Shown in pieces: positions 36,119 through 44,000 of a stretch of 64,000 nt of DNA. The position numbers were made by a program, and so were the translations under genes. The stretch lies in assembly GCF_014297365.1 (NCBI RefSeq), contig NZ_JACOQD010000005.1, positions 111,798 through 175,797 on the forward strand. The letters run 5' to 3'. Under the pieces are notes generated by a model. It searched no databases, was not told the DNA's origin, and saw only the letters and a program-made list of their open reading frames with translations. Origin of the DNA: Winogradskyella echinorum. Its GTDB lineage: Bacteria > Bacteroidota > Bacteroidia > Flavobacteriales > Flavobacteriaceae. Each line of letters opens with the position of its first letter. Within the stretch, counting starts at the first letter, position 1.

Positions 36119-36559
36119 CTAAAAGAATAACTGAAAGAATTCTGTAAATTCATAGGCAGCTATAATCGATAATATAGAAATCTGACTTTTATACTTTTTA
36201 AAATTAATAAGAGAAATGATAAAGAGTACTAATGGTATGAGCATTACTGCTCTAATTTCTGAAGCGAAAGGCCAATATTGGATTTTAAAAATAAATGAAG
36301 CCAAAGCAAAAAAACTTATAGAAGCTGGTACTAATTTTTTTAAATAAAGAGAATAAATAAAATAGGTTAAGACGAAAATACCAAAGGAAATAAATGAAAA
36401 GTCAAAAAATAAATCTCTATCAAAAAATGAAGAAATAAAGCTCAAAACAATGCCCAAAAATAGAACTTTTAATAATTTTGATTCTAATTTTTGAAATGAG
36501 AATATCCCAAAAAATATTGCAAGAATTATTATGATTTTAATTATGATCGAATCAATCAT
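36119..36559 (-). CDS. Small integral membrane protein, unknown
   Basis: I do not recognise this 146-residue protein. It consists of about five hydrophobic helices (IIIKIIIILAIFFGIFSF at the N terminus, then ILKVLFLGIVLSF-like, FIYSLYL and further segments) with few charges. Its start overlaps the end of the alpha/beta hydrolase gene by 8 nt, so it is probably the last gene of the cupin-hydrolase-membrane protein operon. No motif suggests a function. Confidence 0.5.
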   Translation of the reverse strand: MIDSIIIKIIIILAIFFGIFSFQKLESKLLKVLFLGIVLSFISSFFDRDLFFDFSFISFGIFVLTYFIYSLYLKKLVPASISFFALASFIFKIQYWPFASEIRAVMLIPLVLFIISLINFKKYKSQISILSIIAAYEFTEFFQLFF

Positions 36560-37379
36560 TTATAAAATCAATAATCTTTGGTGTTAAAGATTCGTCTTTT
36601 AACCCATGTCCAAAACCAGTAGTGGTTATCAATTCAGAATTACTATAACGATTAGCAATAAGCTGTGCATCTTCATAAGGAATAATTCTATCTTTTTTAT
36701 CATGAATGATTAAGCCTTTTGCTTTAATTGATTCTGTAAAATTAGCCGCAGAAAAATATGCAACAGGTTTTCCAAAACGTTCATAAACGATTTTGTCTAA
36801 CCCATTTGAAATTCGTTTGTTATAACCCATCATGGTTTTGTATCTAGAAAATACACCAGTAAAGTGAGCAGGCGCACCAAGTAAAATCATTTGTTTAACA
36901 GAAGTTAATTGATGATTGTGCATACAAAAAACGCTTGCCATACCACCAACCGAATGACCGATTAAAACCTGAGGTTTAAATTTTTTAGCAACAAGATTTA
37001 TACATTCGGAATATAAAACGGCATTGAATTGTTTTCCACTAGAGCGACCATGAGCAGGCGCGTCTAAAGCGATAATATTATAATCTTGTGCTTTTAAATC
37101 TTCTAAAATATAATCCCATCGAGATGTATTGCTTTCCCAACCATGTGCTAGTAAAATAGTTTTGCCTTTGCCAGTCCAACGATAAGTAGCAATATTTACA
37201 GTATCGAACTTTAGTTCTTCAAACAAGGCAGAACTAATAACTTTTTTTTGATGTTCAGAATAACGTCCTTTTCTAGGTGAAGCAAATAAATTCACTGCTT
37301 TTTTTGAGGCATATTTAGATGAAATATAACTTGTAGCATTAAGTGCATTTCCTATAGATTTAATCACAAAACTACTCAT
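36552..37379 (-). CDS. Alpha/beta hydrolase
   Basis: The 275 residues have the alpha/beta-hydrolase fold: oxyanion-type LLAHGWESNTSRWDY, nucleophile elbow GHSVGG (Ser143), an acid in GLIIHDKKDRIIPYEDAQLIA and the His in TGFGHGLKDES. No signal peptide; cytoplasmic. Substrate unknown (esterase or lipase-like). One base separates it from the upstream cupin gene, so the two are co-transcribed. Confidence 0.85.
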   Translation of the reverse strand: MSSFVIKSIGNALNATSYISSKYASKKAVNLFASPRKGRYSEHQKKVISSALFEELKFDTVNIATYRWTGKGKTILLAHGWESNTSRWDYILEDLKAQDYNIIALDAPAHGRSSGKQFNAVLYSECINLVAKKFKPQVLIGHSVGGMASVFCMHNHQLTSVKQMILLGAPAHFTGVFSRYKTMMGYNKRISNGLDKIVYERFGKPVAYFSAANFTESIKAKGLIIHDKKDRIIPYEDAQLIANRYSNSELITTTGFGHGLKDESLTPKIIDFIND

Positions 37380-37380
37380 A

Positions 37381-37755
37381 TTATTTGTCTTCTCTATTTA
37401 CGGCATCAATAGAAAAAGCTGGCAAGCAGATTGCTAAATATTCACAAGGTTCCGTAAAAGGATTAGAATATTGAAGCCTTGTATTTTTTTCTACTTTAAT
37501 AGATTGGCCAGCATTTAAAACTACTGTTTCACCATCTATTATAAATTGTTTTTTTCCTTTAATAATAAATGTATATTCATCAAATTCTGGAGTTTGAAAT
37601 GGTTCAGACCAACCAGCAGGTGCAACCATATGAGCAATACTAATTTCAGAATTACCATCTGTGGCGTTACCAAAGTGTTCTTTTATAATTTTACCATCAT
37701 CCGTAGGAACTACAAATGGTGAATTTTGAATTTTAAATTTTTTTTTGTCTGACAT
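37381..37755 (-). CDS. Cupin-domain protein
   Basis: The 124 residues form a single conserved cupin barrel: GWSEPFQTPEFDEYTFIIKGKKQFIIDGE, a central strand region and YLAICLPAF. The histidine and glutamate metal ligands of classical cupins are partly replaced (FDEYTF), so metal binding is uncertain. It is the first gene of the cupin-hydrolase-membrane protein operon. Function unknown. Confidence 0.75.
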   Translation of the reverse strand: MSDKKKFKIQNSPFVVPTDDGKIIKEHFGNATDGNSEISIAHMVAPAGWSEPFQTPEFDEYTFIIKGKKQFIIDGETVVLNAGQSIKVEKNTRLQYSNPFTEPCEYLAICLPAFSIDAVNREDK

Positions 37756-37800
37756 TTTTATTTATTGTCTAATTAGTAATCTGAAACTTTTCTGCCTTCG

Positions 37801-37864
37801 CAGTTATACTTCCGAGAAGTAAGAAAGTAAATACTTGTAATCCGAAGCTTTAGCGAAGGATTAC
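37801..37864. repeat. Hairpin repeat region at the end of a lipoprotein gene
   Basis: GTAATCC (37837-37843) pairs with GGATTAC (37858-37864) around a GAAG-rich loop, and a second small hairpin (TACTT...AAGTA, from about 37807) lies just upstream. The stem overlaps the stop codon (37861-37863) of the - strand lipoprotein gene. Confidence 0.45.
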
Positions 37865-38418
37865 CAATGAATCATAAAGAATTTAATCTTAGCTTTTTCT
37901 GGAATTTGAATAGGGTCAATGGTCATATTCATATCAAAACGTAAACTTGCCGGTAATTCTTTTTTATCAATTGTAAAAGAAGCATTTATTTCGTTTACAG
38001 AAATCACAATTGCATTTATAAGATTGTCGATTTTCGAAATTTTATACGTTTCATTAATATCTTTAAATGTGCTTAATGTGGAGATGTTTTTTTTAGTTTT
38101 ATAACGCTGGTCAATAATGCGAACACTAGAGATTATTGATGTAGAATCTAAAGCCTCTTTAGGTGATAAATCTAATAATTTCTTGCCGTTCTTTTCATAC
38201 ACTTCGATAGTATTAACTGAACCTGCAAATTCATCTCCTGCAATATATCTTACAACAGAATCATTGCTAAATATAGCATCTAAGTCTTTAACTTGAGTAG
38301 AATCTGTAAGTAAGCCAATATTATTTTTTTCTATTAAAAAAGGATCTGGAGCTGCATCTTTAGCACAGCTTGCTAATAATAGTGCACATATTAGAATTGC
38401 ACAAAATGATTGTTTCAT
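37861..38418 (-). CDS. Hypothetical lipoprotein
   Basis: The 185 residues have a clear lipoprotein signal (lipobox LASC, Cys18) followed by CAKDAAPDPFL. The mature protein is beta-rich with no recognisable domain; it includes SVNTIEVYEKNGKKLLDLSPK, found in several flavobacterial lipoproteins located next to the HerA-like ATPase gene. It follows that gene on the same strand (21 nt), so they may be co-transcribed. Function unknown. Confidence 0.7.
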   Translation of the reverse strand: MKQSFCAILICALLLASCAKDAAPDPFLIEKNNIGLLTDSTQVKDLDAIFSNDSVVRYIAGDEFAGSVNTIEVYEKNGKKLLDLSPKEALDSTSIISSVRIIDQRYKTKKNISTLSTFKDINETYKISKIDNLINAIVISVNEINASFTIDKKELPASLRFDMNMTIDPIQIPEKAKIKFFMIHW

Positions 38419-38439
38419 ATTTTAGATTTAGGGTTTAAA

Positions 38440-39975
38440 TTATTTAAGCATTTTAGTTAAAATTCCCAAGACACTCCTTATAACCGTTGGGCTAGAAAGT
38501 ACCTTGACAATAGGATTTTGTCTTGTGCTTCGTCTTCTGCTAGTGCTAGATTTTCTTTTGGTCTCAGCTTTTTTTAACGCTTCTTGTTCTTCTTTAGCTT
38601 TTTGTTTAGCTTCTTCAGCTTCAGCTTGTTTTATTTTTGTATTAAGCATTTCATAAGCACTTTCCCTGTCAACTTCTTCATTATATTTTTTTGCAAGTTT
38701 TGATTGTGCTAATAAACTTCCTAATTCTGCTTCTGTTAAAATATCCATTCTACTCATTGGAGCTCGCATCATAGTGGCAGCCAACGGAGTCGGTTTTCCT
38801 TTTTCGTCTAAGGCAGAAACTAATGCCTCGCCAATTCCTAATGAGGTTAAAACTTCAGCTGTATCATAATATTCTGTGTCAGGATAGTTTTGCGCGGTTA
38901 ATTTAATTGCTTTTCTGTCTTTAGCAGTAAACGCACGCAATGCGTGTTGTACTTTTAAACCTAACTGACCTAAAACTGCTTCTGGTACATCAGTTGGGTT
39001 TTGAGTTACAAAATATAAGCCAACACCTTTACTACGAATTAACTTAACAATACTTTCAATCTGATTTAAAAGCGCATCTGAAGCTTCATTAAAAATTAAA
39101 TGTGCTTCATCAATAAACATAATTAACTCTGGTCTTCCACTATCTCCTTGTTCTGGAAAAGTAGAGTAAATTTCAGCCAATAAACTCAACATAAATGTTG
39201 AAAATAACTTTGGCTTATCTTGTATATCTGTTAATCTAATGATGTTAATGTAACCTTTACCGTTTTCATCAATACGCAATAAATCTTGAGTATCAAAAGA
39301 GGTTTCACCAAAGAATAAATCTCCACCTTGTTGTTCAATTTCAATTAGTTTTCTTAGGATTGCACCTGTTGAAGCTGTTGAGATTCTGCCATAAGATTCT
39401 TCAAACTCCTTTTTGCCTTCACCAGTAGCATATTGAAGAATTTTTTTGAAATCTTTAAGGTCTAAAAGCGGTAATTTATTGTCATCACAATATTTGAATA
39501 TTACAGAAATTATTCCTGCTTGAGTTTCTGTTACATCTAATATTCTAGAGATTAATACAGGTCCAAATTCACTAATAGTTGCTCTTAGTCTTACTCCATC
39601 TTGCTCAGAAAGCGTCATTACTTCTACAGGAAAGGATTTAGCATCAAAAGGTAAACCTATTTTTTCGTGGCGTTCGTCAATTTTAGGATGTCCAGGACTT
39701 GGCTTTGCTAATCCACTTAAATCTCCTTTAATATCCATTAATAATACTGGAACTCCTTTTTCAGAAAGGTTTTCAGCTAAAACTTGAAGTGTTTTAGTTT
39801 TTCCGGTACCAGTAGCACCAGCAATTAAGCCATGCCTATTCATGGTTTTTAATGGTACATTTACGAAAGCATTTTTTATGGTTTCACCATTTAACATCGC
39901 TGAGCCCAAAGTGATATAATCACCTTTAAAAGTGTTGCCTTCAGTGATGTCTTTAAAGAAAGTGTCAGAATTCAT
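38440..39975 (-). CDS. HerA/VirD4-like ATPase (DUF853)
   Basis: The 511-residue ATPase has Walker A GATGTGKT (53-60), the DUF853-characteristic MLSLLAEIYSTFPEQ, ELIMFIDEAHLIFNEA (Walker B) and VQHALRAFTAKD. DUF853 proteins are helicase- or pump-like relatives of HerA of undetermined substrate. A C-terminal Lys/Glu-rich coiled-coil stretch (near 440-485) is followed by a basic tail. ATG at 39975 chosen over a TTG at 39981. It is divergent from the RidA gene (61 nt). Confidence 0.85.
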   Translation of the reverse strand: MNSDTFFKDITEGNTFKGDYITLGSAMLNGETIKNAFVNVPLKTMNRHGLIAGATGTGKTKTLQVLAENLSEKGVPVLLMDIKGDLSGLAKPSPGHPKIDERHEKIGLPFDAKSFPVEVMTLSEQDGVRLRATISEFGPVLISRILDVTETQAGIISVIFKYCDDNKLPLLDLKDFKKILQYATGEGKKEFEESYGRISTASTGAILRKLIEIEQQGGDLFFGETSFDTQDLLRIDENGKGYINIIRLTDIQDKPKLFSTFMLSLLAEIYSTFPEQGDSGRPELIMFIDEAHLIFNEASDALLNQIESIVKLIRSKGVGLYFVTQNPTDVPEAVLGQLGLKVQHALRAFTAKDRKAIKLTAQNYPDTEYYDTAEVLTSLGIGEALVSALDEKGKPTPLAATMMRAPMSRMDILTEAELGSLLAQSKLAKKYNEEVDRESAYEMLNTKIKQAEAEEAKQKAKEEQEALKKAETKRKSSTSRRRSTRQNPIVKVLSSPTVIRSVLGILTKMLK

Positions 39976-40036
39976 AATCAATTAGAAAATTTGCATAAAA
40001 ATAATGTAATTTTAATCAAGTTTAAAACGCATTCCT

Positions 40037-40483
40037 ATGAAGTATTCACTTTTAGTTATTTGGCTTTTTGTTTTAGTGAGTTTACAATCTTGTAAAGAGT
40101 CTAATTCTGAAATCATTTTTCATAAATCCCACGAGCCAAGTCGTGCCAATACACCTTTTAGTGACGCTGTAGAAACAGAGGATTTACTGTTCTTAACAGG
40201 TCAAATTGGAAAAAATCATAGTACAGGAAAGTTGGCAGAAGGAGGAATTAAAACCGAAACCAAACAAGTTATAGAAAATATCAAAGCAGTATTAGAGCAC
40301 CACAAACTATCTTTAGACAATGTTGTGAAGTGTACCGTAATCTTAAAAGATATAAACGATTTTAAAGATTTCAATTCTGTTTATACTACTTATTTTAAAA
40401 AGAAACCTGCACGCACTACATTTGCCGCATCTGGTTTGGCAGGAGGTGCAAGTATAGAGATCGATGTCATTGCAGCTAAGTAG
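40037..40483 (+). CDS. RidA-family protein carried as a lipoprotein
   Basis: The 148 residues have a lipoprotein signal (lipobox LQSC, Cys19) and a complete RidA/YjgF core: ANTPFSDAVETEDLLFLTGQIG, NIKAVLEHHKLSLDNVVKCTV and KKPARTTFAASGLAGGASIEIDVIA with the substrate-binding Arg126 and Glu141. RidA hydrolyses reactive enamine/imine intermediates, normally in the cytoplasm; the signal puts this copy outside the inner membrane. It lies about 80 nt upstream of queE, with no terminator between them. Confidence 0.85.
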   Translation: MKYSLLVIWLFVLVSLQSCKESNSEIIFHKSHEPSRANTPFSDAVETEDLLFLTGQIGKNHSTGKLAEGGIKTETKQVIENIKAVLEHHKLSLDNVVKCTVILKDINDFKDFNSVYTTYFKKKPARTTFAASGLAGGASIEIDVIAAK

Positions 40484-40514
40484 TTTTGTTCAATAAACCT
40501 AATTAATCGAAATT

Positions 40515-40549
40515 ACTGAGTACTGAATACTGCTTACTGACTACTAATT
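40515..40549. repeat. Degenerate ACTGA-type short repeat tract
   Basis: Between ridA-like and queE the words GAGTACTGAATACTGC, TTACTGA and CTACT repeat; the reverse complement of 32111-32131 shares ACTGAATACT and GACTACT. It is a decayed short tandem repeat of a common flavobacterial type. Confidence 0.4.
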
Positions 40550-40551
40550 AA

Positions 40552-40568
40552 TATCTTTGCCAGCTATG
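40552..40568 (+). promoter_or_regulatory. -7 box abutting the queE start
   Basis: TATCTTTG (40552-40559) is a perfect TAnnTTTG, ending 6 nt before the ATG at 40566. A transcript from here would have little or no leader. It also overlaps the TTG at 40557, arguing against that codon as the start. Confidence 0.5.
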
Positions 40569-41198
40569 ACAAGAAGAGAAAAACAAGCACTTATAGATAA
40601 AGGCCATTTATTACCTTTAATGGAAGAGTTTTACACCATTCAAGGAGAAGGTTTTCATAAAGGAACTGCAGCATATTTTGTTAGAATTGGTGGTTGTGAT
40701 GTTGGTTGTCATTGGTGCGATGTAAAAGAAAGTTGGTTACCAGAGTTACACCCAGCAACAGAAACTACTAAAATTGTTGAAAATGCTGTAAAGTACAGTG
40801 ATATTATTGTAGTTACAGGTGGTGAGCCATTAACTTGGGATATGGGACCTTTAACCGAACAATTGAAAGCAAAAGGTGTGCAAACACATATTGAAACTTC
40901 TGGTGCGTATAAACTAACTGGTGAATGGGATTGGATATGTTTATCTCCAAAAAAAATGAAATTACCAACACAAGAAGTTTATGAAAAAGCCCATGAGCTT
41001 AAATGTATCATTTACAATAAGGATGATTTTAAATTTGCTGAAGAGCAAGCTTCAAAGGTGAATAAAGATTGTATTCTTTATTTACAACCAGAGTGGAGTA
41101 AGCGTGATAAAATGATGCCACAAATTGTAGATTTTGTGATGGCAAATCCAAAATGGAAAGTATCCTTACAGACACATAAATACTTGAATATTCCTTAA
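40566..41198 (+). CDS. queE: 7-carboxy-7-deazaguanine synthase
   Basis: A radical SAM enzyme making 7-carboxy-7-deazaguanine for queuosine. With the ATG at 40566 the protein is 210 residues, beginning MTRREKQALIDKGHLLPLMEEFYTIQGEGF. Its cluster motif is CDVGCHWC (Cys44, 48, 51), a CxxxCxxC pattern; GEPLTWDMG follows. It should act after QueD and before QueC, which are not in this window. A hairpin terminator follows at 41228. Confidence 0.95.
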   Translation: MTRREKQALIDKGHLLPLMEEFYTIQGEGFHKGTAAYFVRIGGCDVGCHWCDVKESWLPELHPATETTKIVENAVKYSDIIVVTGGEPLTWDMGPLTEQLKAKGVQTHIETSGAYKLTGEWDWICLSPKKMKLPTQEVYEKAHELKCIIYNKDDFKFAEEQASKVNKDCILYLQPEWSKRDKMMPQIVDFVMANPKWKVSLQTHKYLNIP

Positions 41199-41227
41199 AT
41201 ACAATATTTTGTAAAAATTAATAATAA

Positions 41228-41266
41228 AAAAATTCCGAGAACAATATTTGTAATCGGAATTTTTCA
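41228..41266. terminator. Bidirectional terminator after queE
   Basis: AAAAATTCCGA (41228-41238) pairs with TCGGAATTTTT (41254-41264), 11 bp with a 15-nt loop; T-rich outward on both strands, fitting the convergent queE and DUF2911 genes. Confidence 0.75.
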
Positions 41267-41269
41267 ATT

Positions 41270-41351
41270 TTCTAGCTTCTAGCTTCTAGCTTCTAGCTTC
41301 TAGCTTCTAGCTTCTAGCTTCTAGCTTCTAGCTTCTAGCTTCTAGCTTCTA
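41270..41351. repeat. Heptamer tandem array (TCTAGCT)11.7
   Basis: The 82-nt stretch is a perfect 7-base repeat of TCTAGCT (or CTAGCTT in another phase), 11 complete copies and a partial one. It starts 3 nt after the queE terminator stem and ends 3 nt before the DUF2911 stop codon. No variation is seen between copies, suggesting recent slippage. Confidence 0.95.
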
Positions 41352-41354
41352 TTC

Positions 41355-41900
41355 TTATTTTGTAAATGGTACAGCAACTCTAACAGTTCCCCATCCTAAG
41401 TGCATATGTACACCATTATCAGATTTTTCAAAGGCAATAGAAAAAGCTTCTAAAGACTCTTTACCTTCAGTTACTGGTACATCTAATCTTGCAACATCAT
41501 TTTTTTCGTTGTAGAAATAACTTCCCCAAACATTTAAGTCTGAACTAATAATTGCTGTCCATTCTCCTTCTCCAGGAATTAAATAGAATGTATACGTTCC
41601 AGCTTTTACTTTAGTGCCACCAAGCATCATATCTGTATATAATGTTATTTCAGCAGCTTCATTAGCTCCTGTTCTCCATACTTTTCCTGCTGGTGCTAGC
41701 TCATCTACAGAACGTCCTTTTAGTTGTGGGCGGCTATATGTTATTTTTACGAGCTTGTTAGCGTCTTTATAATCATCTGGGTAAGAGGCTGCGTCCATAG
41801 GACTTTTATCCAAACCTTTAAATTTTTGAGCGTTTGCATCAAACGATAAAAGCATTAAAAATGCAAATGCAATGGTTGTAATTAGTCGTGTAGTTTTCAT
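41355..41900 (-). CDS. Secreted DUF2911 protein
   Basis: The 181 residues have a signal peptide (cleaved after ANA, near residue 24) and a DUF2911 domain: KLVKITYSRPQLKGRSVDELAPAGKVWRTGANEAAEIT, AGTYTFYLIPGEGEWTAIISSDLNVWGSYFYNE and HLGWGTVRVAVPF. The domain is widespread in Bacteroidota and of unknown function, beta-sandwich-like. It is convergent with queE. A 237-nt divergent spacer separates it from asnB. Confidence 0.9.
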   Translation of the reverse strand: MKTTRLITTIAFAFLMLLSFDANAQKFKGLDKSPMDAASYPDDYKDANKLVKITYSRPQLKGRSVDELAPAGKVWRTGANEAAEITLYTDMMLGGTKVKAGTYTFYLIPGEGEWTAIISSDLNVWGSYFYNEKNDVARLDVPVTEGKESLEAFSIAFEKSDNGVHMHLGWGTVRVAVPFTK

Positions 41901-42077
41901 AATAAATAAAATGATTTTGTTTGTTTTAAAATTAGATGTTAATAACCGATTAGGTCGTAAAAAAACCTTAAAGTTTACAGATTAAAAGTTAAATTGAATA
42001 AATATCAGTTTCTAATTTCAAATATATATTAATTAGAGTAAATAAGTTTTAATATGAAACTACTTATTCTGTTTATG

Positions 42078-42108
42078 TTTGTTATATGAAACTTTAACTT
42101 CATATTTG
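42078..42108 (+). promoter_or_regulatory. Candidate asnB promoter
   Basis: TTTG at 42078-42081 and CATATTTG at 42101-42108 (one mismatch to TAnnTTTG) are separated by the optimal 19 nt and lie 29 nt before the start codon. Confidence 0.5.
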
Positions 42109-42137
42109 TCCCATAATTAATAATAAAATAAAAAGTT

Positions 42138-43799
42138 ATGTGCGGAATAGTATGTGCGTTTGATATAAAACAGAAATCAGAAGACTTAAGACCTCAAGTC
42201 TTAGAGATGGCAAAAGCAATTCGTCATCGTGGACCAGATTGGAGCGGAATATATAGTGATGATAAAGCAATTATGGCGCACGAGCGTTTGGCAATTGTAG
42301 ATCCGGCTTCTGGTAAGCAACCATTGTTTAGTCCAGATCAAAAATTAGTTTTGGCAGCAAATGGTGAAATATATAACCATAGAGAATTACGTAAACAATT
42401 TCCAGATTATAACTTTCAGACAGAAAGTGATTGTGAAGTGATTTTAGCATTGTACCAAGAAAAAGGTGTTGATTTTGTAGATGAAATGAATGGTATTTTT
42501 GGGTTTGCAATTTACGATACAGAAAAGGATGAATACTTTATTGCAAGAGATCATATGGGTATTATTCCATTATATATTGGTTGGGATAAAAACGGAACAT
42601 TCTATGTCGCTTCAGAACTAAAAGCTTTGGAAGGCACATGTACAAAAATTGAATTGTTTCCTCCAGGACACTACATGTCTAGTAAAGATGGTGAATTTGT
42701 AAAGTGGTATAAACGCGATTGGACAGAATATGATGCTGTAAAAGAAAACGAAACAAGTATCGCAGAAGTTAAACAAGCTTTAGAAGATGCTGTACATAGA
42801 CAATTAATGAGTGATGTGCCTTATGGTGTATTATTGTCTGGTGGATTAGATTCTTCAGTTACTTCTGCCATAGCAAAAAAATACTCTGAAAGAAGAGTAG
42901 AAGCAGACGACAAAGAAAAAGCTTGGTGGCCACAATTACACTCGTTCTCAGTAGGATTAGAAGGTTCACCAGATTTAGCAGCAGCTAAAAAGGTAGCAGA
43001 CTATATTGGTACAGTGCATCACGAAATTAAGTTTACCATCCAAGAAGGTTTAGATGCAATAAAGGATGTAATTTATAATATTGAAACTTACGATATTACA
43101 ACGATTCGTTCGTCTACACCAATGTATTTAATGGCAAGAGTTATTAAATCTATGGGAATTAAAATGGTGTTGTCTGGAGAAGGCGCTGATGAAATTTTTG
43201 GTGGTTATTTATACTTTCATAAAGCACCAAATGCCCAAGAATTTCATGAAGAAACGGTTCGTAAATTAGATAAATTACATATGTACGATTGCTTAAGAGC
43301 TAACAAAAGTTTAGCAGCTTGGGGAATTGAAGGTCGTGTGCCATTTTTAGATAAGGAATTTATGGATGTTGCTATGCGTATTAACCCAAAGGATAAAATG
43401 ATTAACGGAGAGCGTATGGAAAAATGGGTAGTGCGTAAAGCATTTGAAGATTACATACCAGAAAGTGTAGCTTGGAGGCAAAAAGAACAGTTTAGTGATG
43501 GTGTTGGTTACAGCTGGATTGATACATTAAAAGAATTAGTAGAAGCAGAAGTATCTGATGAGCAAATGGAAAATGCAAAGTTCCGTTTTCCAATTAATAC
43601 ACCTCTAAATAAAGAAGAGTATTATTACAGAACTATTTTTGAAGGTCATTTTCCAAGTGATGCAGCAGCATTAAGTGTTCCGCAAGAAGCAAGTGTAGCT
43701 TGTAGTACAGCAACTGCCTTAGAATGGGATGAAGCGTTTAAAAATATGAATGATCCATCTGGTAGAGCCATTGCTAATGTGCATGATGAGGCATATTAA
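42138..43799 (+). CDS. asnB: Asparagine synthase B (glutamine-hydrolysing)
   Basis: Converts aspartate to asparagine with glutamine and ATP. The 553 residues begin MCGIVCAFD, whose Cys2 is the glutamine nucleophile after Met removal, with RHRGPDWSGIY following. The synthetase domain contains the PP-loop SGGLDSS (about 234-240), SGEGADEIFGGY and GRVPFLDKEF. Length matches AsnB. A palindromic terminator follows. A -33/-7 promoter with ideal spacing lies upstream. Confidence 0.97.
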   Translation: MCGIVCAFDIKQKSEDLRPQVLEMAKAIRHRGPDWSGIYSDDKAIMAHERLAIVDPASGKQPLFSPDQKLVLAANGEIYNHRELRKQFPDYNFQTESDCEVILALYQEKGVDFVDEMNGIFGFAIYDTEKDEYFIARDHMGIIPLYIGWDKNGTFYVASELKALEGTCTKIELFPPGHYMSSKDGEFVKWYKRDWTEYDAVKENETSIAEVKQALEDAVHRQLMSDVPYGVLLSGGLDSSVTSAIAKKYSERRVEADDKEKAWWPQLHSFSVGLEGSPDLAAAKKVADYIGTVHHEIKFTIQEGLDAIKDVIYNIETYDITTIRSSTPMYLMARVIKSMGIKMVLSGEGADEIFGGYLYFHKAPNAQEFHEETVRKLDKLHMYDCLRANKSLAAWGIEGRVPFLDKEFMDVAMRINPKDKMINGERMEKWVVRKAFEDYIPESVAWRQKEQFSDGVGYSWIDTLKELVEAEVSDEQMENAKFRFPINTPLNKEEYYYRTIFEGHFPSDAAALSVPQEASVACSTATALEWDEAFKNMNDPSGRAIANVHDEAY

Positions 43800-43830
43800 A
43801 ATATTTATTTTTTCTTTGATTATTAGCAAT

Positions 43831-43864
43831 AAAGACCAATCGTACGATTGGTCTTTGTTTTTTT
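43831..43864 (+). terminator. Terminator of asnB
   Basis: A perfect 26-nt palindrome (43831-43856; half-site AAAGACCAATCGT) followed by GTTTTTTTT. Confidence 0.9.
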
Positions 43865-43919
43865 AGTAACTTGACTGGTAATACTATTTTTTAGCTTATA
43901 ACACATATAAATACTGAAG

Positions 43920-43937
43920 ATGTCAGTTAGGTGACAT
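43920..43937. promoter_or_regulatory. Candidate operator of the XRE-regulator gene
   Basis: ATGTCA (43920-43925) and TGACAT (43932-43937) form a 6-bp inverted repeat with a 6-nt spacer, 33 nt upstream of the -7 box at 43971. It could be the binding site of the encoded helix-turn-helix protein (inference). Confidence 0.4.
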
Positions 43938-43970
43938 TTAAATGGCGTGTAAAAAACAATCATAACATCA

Positions 43971-43978
43971 TAGATTTG
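43971..43978 (+). promoter_or_regulatory. -7 box of the XRE-regulator gene
   Basis: TAGATTTG is a full TAnnTTTG match, 22 nt before the ATG at 44001. Confidence 0.5.
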
Positions 43979-44000
43979 TATCAACTAAAATTGCAAATTA

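Noticed and set aside
40557..40565. TTG at 40557 as the queE start
   Set aside because: It lies inside a perfect TAnnTTTG box and the conserved N terminus begins at the ATG 40566.
41270..41351. CRISPR array
   Set aside because: Copies are 7 bases with no spacers; it is a tandem heptamer array and no cas genes are near.
43831..43856. Perfect 26-nt palindrome as a protein-binding site
   Set aside because: It is followed by a long T run directly after asnB, so it is better explained as a terminator.
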